Positions 1 through 9,641 of a DNA stretch of 64,000 nt are shown in pieces. The notes beneath the pieces are model-generated. The model was not told where the DNA came from. It did no database searches and saw only the letters and a list, made by a program, of their open reading frames with translations. Location: positions 434,001 through 498,000 of the forward strand of contig JACZZP010000011.1 of the NCBI GenBank assembly GCA_015183035.1. The letters run 5' to 3'. This stretch comes from Meloidogyne chitwoodi. Taxonomy: Eukaryota; Nematoda; Chromadorea; Rhabditida; Meloidogynidae. The position numbers and the translations under genes are program-made. Within the stretch, counting starts at the first letter, position 1; each line of letters begins with the position of its first letter.

Positions 1-666
1 TTACAAAAAATAGTTTAAAAAGAAAAATTTTTTTACAATTTAAAATATAAATATCTTCAAATTTTTAAAATGAAAATTTTATAAAAATTCATAATTTTAA
101 TGAGGTTTATTACAATTATTACTATAACAACATTTAGTTATACCATCACACAAATCTTTTGGATGTAAACATTTGTAAAAAACATTTCCTTTAAATTTTT
201 AAAAATTTTTAATAATAAAATTATAATTTTTTTTAAGCTTTTAGACACTTTATTTTTACGCCGCAAAACTTTTCTTTTTACTTTTACACTTAAAAATGGT
301 CAATGGACATAATGGTCAATCATTAATTTAGTTCCTTTTATATTTTAACTATTAATCTGACTATTATTTCTATTGACCATTTCTAAGTGTAAAAGTAAAA
401 AGTTAATTTTAGGGTAAATAAAGGGAAAATACCATAAAGTTTAAATTTTTTTATTAAAAAATACCTCTTTGTGTTGTAGTTGAGCAACCTATCGATGGTT
501 CTTTACAAATTCTTTGTTCTATAAAAATATAAATTTATTAATTTAATTAATTTTTTATTATTTTTCGAAAAAAAAATTTTTTACGAGTATTCTCATTCAT
601 TCCATACCAACACGAATTTACTGATCCACCATAAACGACAACTTTAAAAAAAATAAATTATATTTT
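1..666. other. AT-rich stretch without a gene; contains a small foldback element
   Basis: No coding region is supported here. Positions 274-304 and 372-402 form an inverted repeat of about 31 bp (outer word CTTTTTACTTTTACACTT, inner ATGGTCAAT) around about 67 bp, which reads as a 129-bp miniature inverted-repeat element. No clear target duplication was found around it. Confidence 0.5.
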
Positions 667-970
667 TGTCATAGTTATTTAATCATTATCGTCATAGTTA
701 TTTAATCATTACTTTTAATAATTTCACGCCCAATTTTCTGGCCCATAAAAGGAAATGAAATACCGACTAAGAAGCTTCAGTTCTCAATAATTTTCCACCA
801 GCTTAGAGTTGGTGTTCCACTTCCCCAACCTTTCTTATATTTTACTTGTTGAATAAAACTTTTAAAAGAGAAAAGCCTTTTTCTTTATTTTTGGCGGGCC
901 AACCGCGCTCCGGGAGTTGGATTCGTCCAACTCTCGGGGCCCAACGGTTTGGCGAAACTGCCCCATAAAA
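667..970 (+). repeat. 5' LTR of the gag-bearing element
   Basis: 304 bp, matching 3756-4057 almost base for base; the clearest difference is a 2-bp indel near AAAAGAGAAAAG. It contains a GC-rich inverted word around 908-945 (CTCCGGGAGTTGG / CCAACTCTCGGGG). The near identity of the two LTRs implies a recent insertion or gene conversion. Confidence 0.85.
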
Positions 971-1489
971 TGGCGCCCTGGGTGGATGTGGATGGAACAA
1001 AATGTAACATTCCGTTCCACTTAAAATATTTTATCCTAACCTAAATATTAAAACCCCATCAATAAAAATGTGTTTTAACTACTTTAAATTTATTAAAGAA
1101 TTTCTTCTAATATTATTTATTTTCCGTTCATCATCAATCAAATAATTTGCTCGAAAAATTTTTTTTGCACAACTAAATTTTTCTTTCCGCCTAAAATAAA
1201 TATTTATTAAACTAATTCTGCACAACCACTCCCAATTTTTTCCTTTCGTTTTCTCCGAAAAAAAAAAAAAAAATTCACGCCTAATTATTACAACTTATTC
1301 AAACAGTACGTATTTAAACAACTCAAGAATCTTATAATATTAAATTATTTCTTTAATATTTAAATATTAATTTATTAATATTTATCTACTACATTAAATT
1401 AATAATTATTTTATTAATATTATTATTCTTATTTGATAAAAATATTCTCCCCAATAATTATATTAAATAATTAAATATTATTTGTTTAA

Positions 1490-2045
1490 AGAAGAAGAAG
1501 AAGCAGAAGAAGAAGAAGGAAGAAGGAAAGAAGGACCATACAAGGAAGGAAGAAAGGACCATACAAGGAAAGAAGGACCATACAAGGAATAAAGAAGGAC
1601 CATACAAGGAAGAAAGAAGGACCATACAAGGAATAAAGAAGGACCATACAAGGAAGAAAGAAGGACCATACAAGGAAGAAAGAAGGACCATACAAGGAAG
1701 AAAGAAGGACCATACAAGGAAGAAAGAAGGACCATACAAGGAAGAAAGAAGGACCATACAAGGAAGAAAGAAGGACCATACAAGGAAGAAAGAAGGACCA
1801 TACAAGGAAGAAAGAAGGACCATACAAGGAAGAAAGAAGGACCATACAAGGAAGAAAGAAGGACCATACAAGGAAGAAAGAAGGACCATACAAGGAAGAA
1901 AGAAGGACCATACAAGGAAGAAAGAAGGACCATACAAGGAAGAAAGAAGGACCATACAAGGAAGAAAGAAGGACCATACAAGGAAGAAAGAAGGACCATA
2001 CAAGGAAGAAAGAAGGACCATACAAGGAAGAAAGAAGGACGAAAG
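1490..2045. repeat. 22-bp minisatellite in the retroelement leader
   Basis: About 22 head-to-tail copies of a 22-bp purine-rich unit containing GGACCATACAAGGAAG. The first few copies vary in spacing and the rest are nearly perfect. It lies between the primer-binding site and the gag-like ORF. Because 22 is not a multiple of 3 and the unit has no stop on the minus strand, all three minus frames stay open with a 22-residue peptide period. Those open frames are a by-product of the repeat, not genes. Confidence 0.95.
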
Positions 2046-2233
2046 AAGGAACTGTGGTGAAATCCTTGAAGAGGCGTGAAGAAGTGGCCATATTTTGCAA
2101 ACAAACTTGGAGGACTTTGGCAAATTAGGATTTTCTACTTCAGGCTTTTTAAATTGGAAGGCTAGAACTAATCAAGAGGTGCCATAATAATAAGAAGAAG
2201 AAAAAAAATAAAAAATTTCCAGGAACCTCGCCG

Positions 2234-2263
2234 TTATATAAATATCGGCCGGTATTTATATAA
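2234..2263 (+). other. 30-bp near-perfect palindrome with self-complementary GC core
   Basis: TTATATAAATA at 2234-2244 pairs with TATTTATATAA at 2253-2263 around TCGGCCGG. The central CGGCCG is itself a palindrome, and the T/G opposition beside it could be a wobble pair in RNA. It sits in the leader just upstream of the gag-like ORF, where retroelements may carry dimerisation or packaging hairpins. The structure is read directly; the role is inference. The embedded TATATAA could also act as a TATA element. Confidence 0.5.
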
Positions 2264-2470
2264 TCCCTACAAAATTAGGGCAAAAAGCTAGCTACAAAGA
2301 AGAATAATAAAGAAATAAAAATAAATTAAAGCACGAGGAGCAATTCTTGGAAATACTAAAATATTAAAATAAATAAAATTTGAAGAAAAGACGCGCGCAT
2401 AGGCACTAAAAGAAGTTTTATCTTCCGACAATCAGGCTAGAAGTAGAAACACTTGGAACTGAGGAAAGAA

Positions 2471-3640
2471 ATGGAAGAAATCAAAAGTTTGTTTAAGAAA
2501 GCTGAAGCCACATTGGAAGTAAACCATTCTGGATTACCGTTCCCACACTATTATAGCGGCTTTGAGGATTTTACAACGTACCTAAAGAAGTTTAATCGAA
2601 TTGCCACCTGCCAAGCATGGATACCTTCAAGATGTGCACAAATCCTTCCTTTGTATTTAACAGGCTCAGCCTTGGCCATCTATGAGGAAATGTCTGATGT
2701 TGAGAAGAAATCTTGGAAAACTCTGGTGGAAGGCTTGGAAAAGAGATTAAGGAAAACATCAACGAAGGAAGTTTCCAGGCAAAAATTGATTGAAAGACGA
2801 CAGAAGGAAGGGGAGACAGTAGAAGAGTTCGCACAAGGCCTTAGGGATCTTGTAGAGCGGGCATATCCTGATTCTTCGCTGGAACTCGATTTTTCAAGGA
2901 TTTTCCTCAACGCCGAAGCAGAAACAAACTTGAAAGTTGAACAAGAAAGAATGGCCAAGAACTTCCGTGATGAACAATGCAGGCAACAATTCCGATCAGG
3001 ACTTCTACCAGAAATAAGGGAAAAAGTTATTTTTATGAAAGAGCCGGGTTCTCTAGAAGATGCGGTCGCTCAAGCACGAAAAGTGGAGGAATTAACATAC
3101 ACATTAAAAGAGGATATTTTGAAGAAAATAAAGAAAAATGAGGTGAAAGAAGCTCTGGCAGAGATAAATGAAATTCGGTTAAATCAGGACCAATATGAGT
3201 ACGGATCCCAAGATGAGGAATATGAAATGACAGATCCATACAATGGGCAAACTTCGAATTTTTTTGATGATCAATGGAGAGAAGAATTGAAAAATAATCA
3301 AGAAGAAGAGGAAGATTTAGACGTATATGATCAATGGAGAGAAGAATGGGGAGATGAAGAGGGAGATGACCAATGGGATGGAGATGATGAGGATCAATTG
3401 GAAGAAGGCGAAACGGATCAAGGAAAAGGAGGTCGGATCAACGCAAGCTTCTTTCCATATATATGCATACTGGCTTTAATTTGCATTTTGTTGCCAGTCG
3501 TTGATGCTCAAGAGATTTTTGACCAAACTATGCCCATTATCAAATTGAATGAACTGAGTTCTTTGGTAGAAAAAGAAAATGCAAAATGTTTTGACGTAGC
3601 TGCAGCTAGAATGATTGGTTGCATTTACTGGCTCTACTGA
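2471..3640 (+). CDS. Gag-like protein with an envelope-type signal peptide at its C-terminus
   Basis: The frame opens at 2447; the first ATG is at 2471 (about 389 aa). The N-terminal two thirds look like a retrotransposon Gag capsid region: a W-x-T-L-x-x-x-L-x-x-R segment, then RRQKEGETVEEFAQGLRDL, and later FRSGLLPEIREKV, a common Ty3/Gypsy Gag pattern. No CCHC zinc knuckle is present. A strongly acidic Asp/Glu/Trp-rich region follows, with DQWREE repeated twice. The last 60-70 residues contain a hydrophobic segment (FFPYICILALICILLPVV followed by DAQ) that looks like a cleavable signal peptide, then a short ectodomain-like stretch and a stop. This suggests gag joined in frame to the start of an envelope-like gene with pol lost, by deletion or by reverse transcription of a spliced RNA. 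Confidence 0.7.
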   Translation: MEEIKSLFKKAEATLEVNHSGLPFPHYYSGFEDFTTYLKKFNRIATCQAWIPSRCAQILPLYLTGSALAIYEEMSDVEKKSWKTLVEGLEKRLRKTSTKEVSRQKLIERRQKEGETVEEFAQGLRDLVERAYPDSSLELDFSRIFLNAEAETNLKVEQERMAKNFRDEQCRQQFRSGLLPEIREKVIFMKEPGSLEDAVAQARKVEELTYTLKEDILKKIKKNEVKEALAEINEIRLNQDQYEYGSQDEEYEMTDPYNGQTSNFFDDQWREELKNNQEEEEDLDVYDQWREEWGDEEGDDQWDGDDEDQLEEGETDQGKGGRINASFFPYICILALICILLPVVDAQEIFDQTMPIIKLNELSSLVEKENAKCFDVAAARMIGCIYWLY

Positions 3641-3755
3641 AGTTTGGCTAAACGTTAAATCTGGATGTTCTGAAGATTTAAAAAGAATAAACCAAAATAG
3701 AAAAAAAAATTGATACGTCCCATTAGTTAATTTGTTGTGACCCCCCGGTGTAGAA

Positions 3756-4057
3756 TGTCATAGTTATTTAATCATTATCGTCATAGTTATTTAATCATTA
3801 CTTTTAATAATTTCACGCCCAATTTTCTGGCCCATAAAAGGAAATGAAATACCGACTAAGAAGCTTCAGTTCTCAATAATTTTCCACCAGCTTAGAGTTG
3901 GTGTTCCACTTCCCCAACCTTTCTTATATTTTACTTGTTGAATAAAACTTTTAAAAGAAAAGCCTTTTTCTTTATTTTTGGCGGGCCAACCGCGCTCCGG
4001 GAGTTGGATTCGTCCAACTCTCGGGGCCCAACGGTTTGGCGAAACTGCCCCATAAAA
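3756..4057 (+). repeat. 3' LTR of the gag-bearing element
   Basis: 302-bp copy of the 667-970 repeat. The 115 bp between the ORF stop and this LTR contain CCCCCCGG and no convincing polypurine tract, which is unusual for a functional element. Confidence 0.85.
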
Positions 4058-4062
4058 ATTTT

Positions 4063-5390
4063 AATTTTATTTTTAAATTTACCTAAATTTTCTAGTATAA
4101 TTATTGTTGCGAGAAACAGATAAAGAAGGAAATTTTGGAATTTCATTAAAATTTATTATTTAAATAATTTAAAATTACTCTTAAAAAAGACTATAAAATT
4201 ATTAGAATATGGGAAAACTAAAGAATTCTGGTCTAATTTTTTTTTAATTTTTCAGTAACTTTGTATTTTTTGGGGGTTGTTAACAACGCATATTACGAAA
4301 TTAAAAACATATTTTATTTAATCTTTGAGTTTATCTATGATTTTTCATCGAGTACTTGATTTTTGGTTATCCAAAAGTACAAAGTTGTACGAAAAAATTT
4401 TTAAAAATTAAAAAAAAAATTTAAGGGTGCGGATACTGAAATTTTCCATTAAAATAAAATTAAAAAAATTAATAAAAAATAACAGAAAATTTTAAAAATA
4501 ATTTAATAAATTAATATAGGTACCTTAAAAAACTCTTTTTTAAATAAATTAAAAATTAATCTGTACAAACAATATTGTTTATTAATTATATAAATTATTG
4601 TCTTTTTAATAATATGAGCGTGACATGTGTAAAACTTAATACTAGTGTTTAATTTCTTTTTTTTTCTTTATCTTTCTTTCTTTTTTTATTTATTTTTTTA
4701 AATACTAATTTAAAGTCGTGGATATTAAACGTGGAGATTATTTATAAAATTAATTTTTAATTATTTAATATATTTGGTTTATAATAAATAATGAATATGT
4801 ATAATAATTACCCCAACTACTAAAAAATAATTTAAAAAAAATTTAATAAAAGTTATGGGCTAGCTGATTCAACAGAAATTTTTTTTGTTTCCACGTTTAT
4901 AATTTATTATTAATTTTTTATTTAAAAAATGAAGTTTTTATTCTTATTTTTTTAAAATTAATAAAAAAATTATTAAGTGTTATAAACTTGATTAACTAAA
5001 AATAATTATTTTTATATTTACTTAAGTTTATTTTTATTTTTAAAGATTTAATGCAATTAAGACAATAAAAAATGATAAAATAAAAAAAATTATTTTTCTT
5101 CTAAAACCGGAAAATTAAAATTTCATTCATCGAATTAAAGTAAAAGCAGCAAAATATTAATTTTTTTAAATATTATTGTTTTTTTTAGTTTAAAAAATTT
5201 CTTCTTCATTTTTTGTTATAATTTTGGTAGATTGATTATTTAAAAATTGTGTAGTATTATTTTTTTGATTATTATTATTATTTTGTTGTTGTGTTCCTAA
5301 AACATTCATATGCATTGTTGTTGCAGCAATTTTATTTAAACGAGACTTTAATTTTAAAAATTAAATTAAATTTAAAATTATGTAAATTAA
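4063..5390. other. AT-rich intergenic stretch
   Basis: Low-complexity A/T sequence between the retroelement and the chemoreceptor stop codon. Short open frames here lack codon structure, splice context or recognisable motifs. I see no gene in it. Confidence 0.6.
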
Positions 5391-7771
5391 TTATACTAAG
5401 CAAAGTATTTTTAGAACATCACGTTGAATTGTATTATTTAATGATAAATAAATTATTGGTTTTATTCCATGAGAAAAAAACCAACCAAACATTCCAGTGT
5501 ATATTATATATTCATTTATACGAACAAACTTGGAAATTAATTTAATAAATTAAATACTTTAATAAAAGAACCCTCTTTAATAAAAGAGACCTCTCTCTTC
5601 GTTTGGAGCACCATTTTAAGAATATGTATCTCTAAAGAGGCCCTTCTACTTGAAAATGGTCTTAGTGGAAATACTCTCTCTAATAAAAGAACCCTCTCTA
5701 ATAAAAGAACCCTCTCTAATAGAAGAACCCTCTCTAATAGAAGAACCCTCTCTAATAGAAGAACCCTCTCTAATAGAAGAACCCTCTCTAATAGAAGAAC
5801 CCTCTCTAATAGAAGAACCCTCTCTAATAGAAGAACCCTCTCTAATAGAAGAACCCTCTCTAATAGAAGAACCCTCTCTAATAGAAGAACCCTCTCTAAT
5901 AGAAGAACCCTCTCTAATAAAAGAACCCTCTTTAATAAAAGCAACACAAGTATAGTTAGAATAGAGACACCGGTACTTTTATTAAAGTTTGCGATTAATA
6001 AAAAATCTTTTTTTAAATAATTAAATTTACAATTCAAGTAATATAATAAATTTATTAAACAAAATTACCTGCATATAAACATAAATAATAGCAGTTATTA
6101 CATTAATTGAACTAATTAACACTACTTGAATAAATATCTAGATATTTTAAATTAAAATAATAAATTTATTTAAATTAAAAATAAAACCTTTTTCTGAGAT
6201 TTACTAGTTGATTTTAATGCTGATACCGATGATTTTTTAAATAATAAAATAATTACAAAAATTAGATAAGATCCAGGAAAAAGAGTAACAACAAGTAAAT
6301 TGTTAAAACTAACCATTGGATTATCATACTTTTAAATTAAAATTTTTTTAAAAATTTTTAAAATAAAATAAAATGCTCCAGAATAAAATTGGCGCTATAT
6401 TTTAAAAATTTGCTTTTTTTCTTTTACGAATTTTGAAAATTTTTTTTTTTTGCGATTGCATTCATCATTACACCAAAATTAATTTTGTAATAAGAAAAAA
6501 TTATTTTGGAATAAGAAAAAAATAAAAATCAAAAGTGCGCAATTAATGCTATGCTAAACAGTGATCACTTTAAAAAATTAATTTCTTTTAAAAAAGAGTT
6601 CCTATAAATTCAAAAGCTTTAAAATTTCAACAAGTAAAGTATATATATTAAAAATATTTTAAAATTAAATTATCAAATAAAATATACATTAATTCCAAAA
6701 TCATCAATATATCCAATATGAGGATTATAAAACCAAGAAAATAAAATTCCACTAAATAAAACAGGTTTAAATGTTGGCCCAAAAATAATTCCATATAAAA
6801 AAGGTATAAATAACCAAATCCAAGTTTTATAACCAGAAAATAACCTTTCACCAATTAATGGCATTGAAATTTCTACACATCTATTTAAAGCTAAAAATAT
6901 TGCACAAATTGTTTCGTTATACCAAAAAACTTTAAATAAAATTAAAAAAATATTTAAAATTTATTTTGAGTTACCACATGCTGCCATTCCAGCAATATAA
7001 ATTAAATTTGGATATGAACAAAAAACAGCTCCTTTTAATGCTTAAAGAAATTATTTTTTTAATTTTATTTTAAATATTTATTTATTTTTTCCTTTTTAAT
7101 ACACAAAAAAGAATAAATTACAAAGTTCCTTATATTTAAAAACTTAAATAAAATTAAAAAATATATATAACGTATTTTCTCGTTCATTTACCATTGGCTA
7201 ATTATTTTTTCAACACAACGCTTAAGTGGTATTTAATAAATGGGGAAGAAGGTTTTCAGTGGAAAATTTGCAGAAAATTTCCTAATTAATATTTTTTAAA
7301 TTAAAACATCTTTTACAAGTCTAAAATCGAAAATCAAAAATAAATAAAAAATTAGAGACTCTTTAGTCTCAGTTTTAGAATTTGATATACTAATTTATAG
7401 ATAATTCCCTTTAATAATTTTTATTAAATTTAAAAAAAATAAAATAACCTAAAATTCCAGTTAATAACCCTGAAATAAATAAACAAAAAATATCATTAAT
7501 TCCCATATAAAACATTATTTTATAACATGAATTATCCAAATGTTTTGCAATTGCCAAAATGCAGAGAATATATAAAAACTTTTTTTAAAAAATTAAAAAT
7601 AAAATTTAAAAATTATTTTAAAAAAACCACCTCAAAAATACAAAATAATTGAATAAAAATTACACCAAAAAATAAATGTTGTCTTTTTTCTAATGGAATA
7701 TCTTCAATTTTATATAAATTACAATTATATAAATGTTGATATTCTGATGGTTTAAATAAATAAATATCCAT
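5391..7771 (-). CDS. Serpentine chemoreceptor, Srt class (seven exons)
   Basis: Exons 7771-7631, 7578-7449, 7040-6975, 6929-6688, 6328-6188, 6137-6069 and 5528-5391 have GT-AG introns and matching phases throughout, giving about 308 aa, close to the usual Srt length of about 320-340. Srt proteins are nematode seven-transmembrane chemoreceptors of sensory cilia. Visible signatures: SCYKIMFYMGIND (TM2), YNETICAIFLALNRCVEIS (TM3), ERLFSGYKTWIWLFIP, PTFKPVLFSGILFSWFYNPH and GYIDD (TM4 and following loop), FNNLLVVTLFPGSYLIFV (TM5), IFIQVVLISSINVITAIIY (TM6), GWFFSHGIKPIIYLSLNN and TIQRDVLK (TM7). No frameshift or stop is seen. The last intron (6068-5529) holds the 18-bp minisatellite. The gene is convergent with the plus-strand retroelement. 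Confidence 0.9.
5556..5945. repeat. 18-bp minisatellite inside the last intron of the Srt gene
   Basis: About 15 near-perfect copies of CCTCTCTAATAGAAGAAC (roughly 5680-5930), flanked by variant units with AATAAAAGAAC or CTTT. As 18 is a multiple of 3 and the unit has no stop in several frames, both strands show long open frames (Ser-Leu-Ile-Glu-Glu-Pro on plus, Leu-Leu-Leu-Glu-Arg-Val on minus). These have no initiator or flanking coding signal and are repeat artefacts. Confidence 0.93.
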
Positions 7772-9235
7772 TTTTAATTAAATTTTATTTTTATTTATTT
7801 TAATATTTTTTTAATTAATTAAGTTAATTTAAAATAAATTTAAAATAAATTTAAAAATATTTTTTAATTAATTAATTCCTTGCCTAAAAAATTTTAAAAT
7901 AAAATAATATTAATATTTAATTAATTAAAAATAAAATTTAAATTAAAAAAAAATTATTAATTATTATTTTATTTTTTAATAAATTTCCGTTTTTTATTTT
8001 AAAACAATAAAACGGAAGAAATTAATTTTTAAATAATTTTTAATTAATTTGTTTTACAATATTATTAATTATGATTTTTATATTAAAGGAAATTTATTAT
8101 TAATTTTTTGGATATTTTTTAGTAAAAAAATTTGTTTTAATTAAAAATAAAAAATATTTTTAATATATTATAAAATTTAATTTCTTAATAAAAAATTAAT
8201 TTTAATATAATTTTAAATAAAAAGTGCAAGTAAACAATTTATTTAATTAAAACTTTTTTTAAAAATAAATAATAAATTTATTAAACACCTTTAAAATTTT
8301 TAATATTAAATTAGGTAATACTTTGGTTTATTATTATATTAATTATTTAAATTTCTAAAAATAAAATGTTTATAACAAATAAAATAATAATTTAATTAAA
8401 TTTAAAATAATATTAATTAATTAATTATTAAGAATTTTAGCGTGTTAAATAAAGCACTCCCCTGTATATTTATTAGCTTATTATTTTGAAATTATCAATA
8501 AAAACATTTTTTTTTTAATTTTTGATACTAAATAGTAGTCTTCCATTTCATGTGTTCGCTGAAATAATGATTTAAAATAATAAATTGTTTTGTTATGTAA
8601 AATATATTATTTATGTTTGTTATTAAAAGGAAATTTATTATTAATTTTAGGATATTTTTGGTAAAAAAAAATTTTCAATATAAATAAAATAAAAATTATT
8701 AAATAATATTTTTTTAATTAAAAAACAAAAAAACACCAATTAGTGTTGAGCGGGATTATTAGGATTCTGTCTGAATTATCCAAAATTGTCGGAATTCCAA
8801 TTTCGATTTTTCTGATCTTTCGATCTCGTAACGGCATTTAAATTCTTAAATCATGATCTCTCTTTACCCTAATTTATACGCAAGTCTCAGTCTTGCCAAA
8901 CGAAAATTGTTGAGACTCTAGGATCTGATTCATGACTAACCCCTTAAAAAAGAAAAGACATAGTTAATAACCTCGGACTTCAGATGAGAGAAAATAAAGT
9001 CTAAAAACTTGAAGCCAATCTATTAGTTAAGATGAGCGAGCGATGATTAAAAATGAATCCCTCCCTTAGATAATTAATCTTCCCAAATAAACAAATTAAA
9101 TAAAAAAATAAATAAATAAAAAAGTTTATCAAACTCGGGGGAATATAAGCCGAGTGAATAAATTATAAGGCTCTGCGGTCAACAATGTAGGCCTTTTTTG
9201 ATTTAAAAGTTCTAAAAAAGAACAAAGGGTTTTAA
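7772..9235. other. Intergenic region between the Srt gene and array copy A
   Basis: AT-rich with no supported gene. It contains a diverged direct repeat of about 90 bp (about 8040-8130 and 8585-8680, sharing AAAGGAAATTTATTATTAAT and GGATATTTTT) and, from about 8870, the start of the block that also follows other array copies. Confidence 0.55.
9120..9205. repeat. Array-associated 3' block with ACTCGG/CCGAGT hairpin
   Basis: AAACTCGGGGGAATATAAGC then CGAGTGAATAAATTAT then GGCTCTGCGGTCAACAATGT. Near-identical copies occur downstream (minus sense) of other array genes at 19225-19295, 35025-35105 and 46605-46680, with degraded versions at about 24430, 30795 and 55850. The inner ACTCGG/CCGAGT pair can form a hairpin, but the degraded copies show no compensating changes, so shared ancestry is enough to explain it. 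Confidence 0.6.
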
Positions 9236-9240
9236 TAAAA

Positions 9241-9535
9241 AATTTAATCTTGTCCAGTTTATGAGTTTGATCTTTCAAAATTTATTATTTCGAACAAACT
9301 TTCTCTTATGACCAGAATTCTTTAAAAAAATAGGAACCTTAGATAACTATTGACTGTACATATATTTAGTAAGTTTTATGTTAGTAATACGTTTTCTCAT
9401 TTAAACATATTGTTTCATTGGACTAATAAATAAGGGCTTTTTAATTGTATTCAGAAAAATTCATAGACTCTTAATCTTTGGTTTGACTAATAATTCTTTC
9501 GTTTGAACTCATAAACTGGACATGAATCTAAAATT
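9241..9535. mobile_element. Miniature inverted-repeat element downstream of copy A
   Basis: Terminal inverted repeats of about 25-30 bp (CTTGTCCAGTTTATGAGTTT and its complement AACTCATAAACTGGAC) enclose about 240 bp. The same element lies at the same place after copies B (19341-19620), E (35147-35428) and F (46720-46980), so it was probably present in the ancestral repeat unit before duplication. No target duplication could be resolved. Confidence 0.6.
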
Positions 9536-9641
9536 CTTTAAAATATTTTTTCAAATAAGACAAAGTCATTGAACGTCTTTTCTTGAATTTTCTTTGCTTC
9601 AATTCATCTTTTCAATTAAATATGTTGACTTTCTTAGTTGT

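Larger units (their letters stand above)
667..4057 (+). mobile_element. Short LTR retroelement with gag-like ORF and no pol
   Basis: Two near-identical direct repeats (667-970 and 3756-4057, starting TGTCATAG and ending ATAAAA) flank 2.8 kb. The 5-bp sequence ATTTT lies directly outside both ends (662-666 and 4058-4062) and fits a target duplication, although ATTTT is common in such AT-rich DNA. Directly after the left repeat is TGGCGCCCTGGGTGG (from 971), the shape of a tRNA primer-binding site, TGGCGCCC being the form that pairs with a Lys-type tRNA 3' end. The interior holds a minisatellite leader and one ORF. No protease, reverse transcriptase or integrase is visible, so the element is internally deleted or non-autonomous and would need enzymes from elsewhere. 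Confidence 0.8.

Noticed and set aside
1458..2123. Long minus-strand open frames in three frames
   Set aside because: They are the 22-bp minisatellite read in each phase and have no other coding support.
5556..5945. Possible CRISPR array
   Set aside because: Units are contiguous with no unique spacers, and the context is a eukaryotic intron.
5537..6037. Open frames on both strands across the 18-bp repeat
   Set aside because: Produced by a stop-free 18-bp unit; the interval is the last intron of the Srt gene.
9120..9205. Spliced-leader or small nuclear RNA gene in the array 3' block
   Set aside because: No leader sequence or convincing Sm-site context; the hairpin is lost in several copies without compensation.
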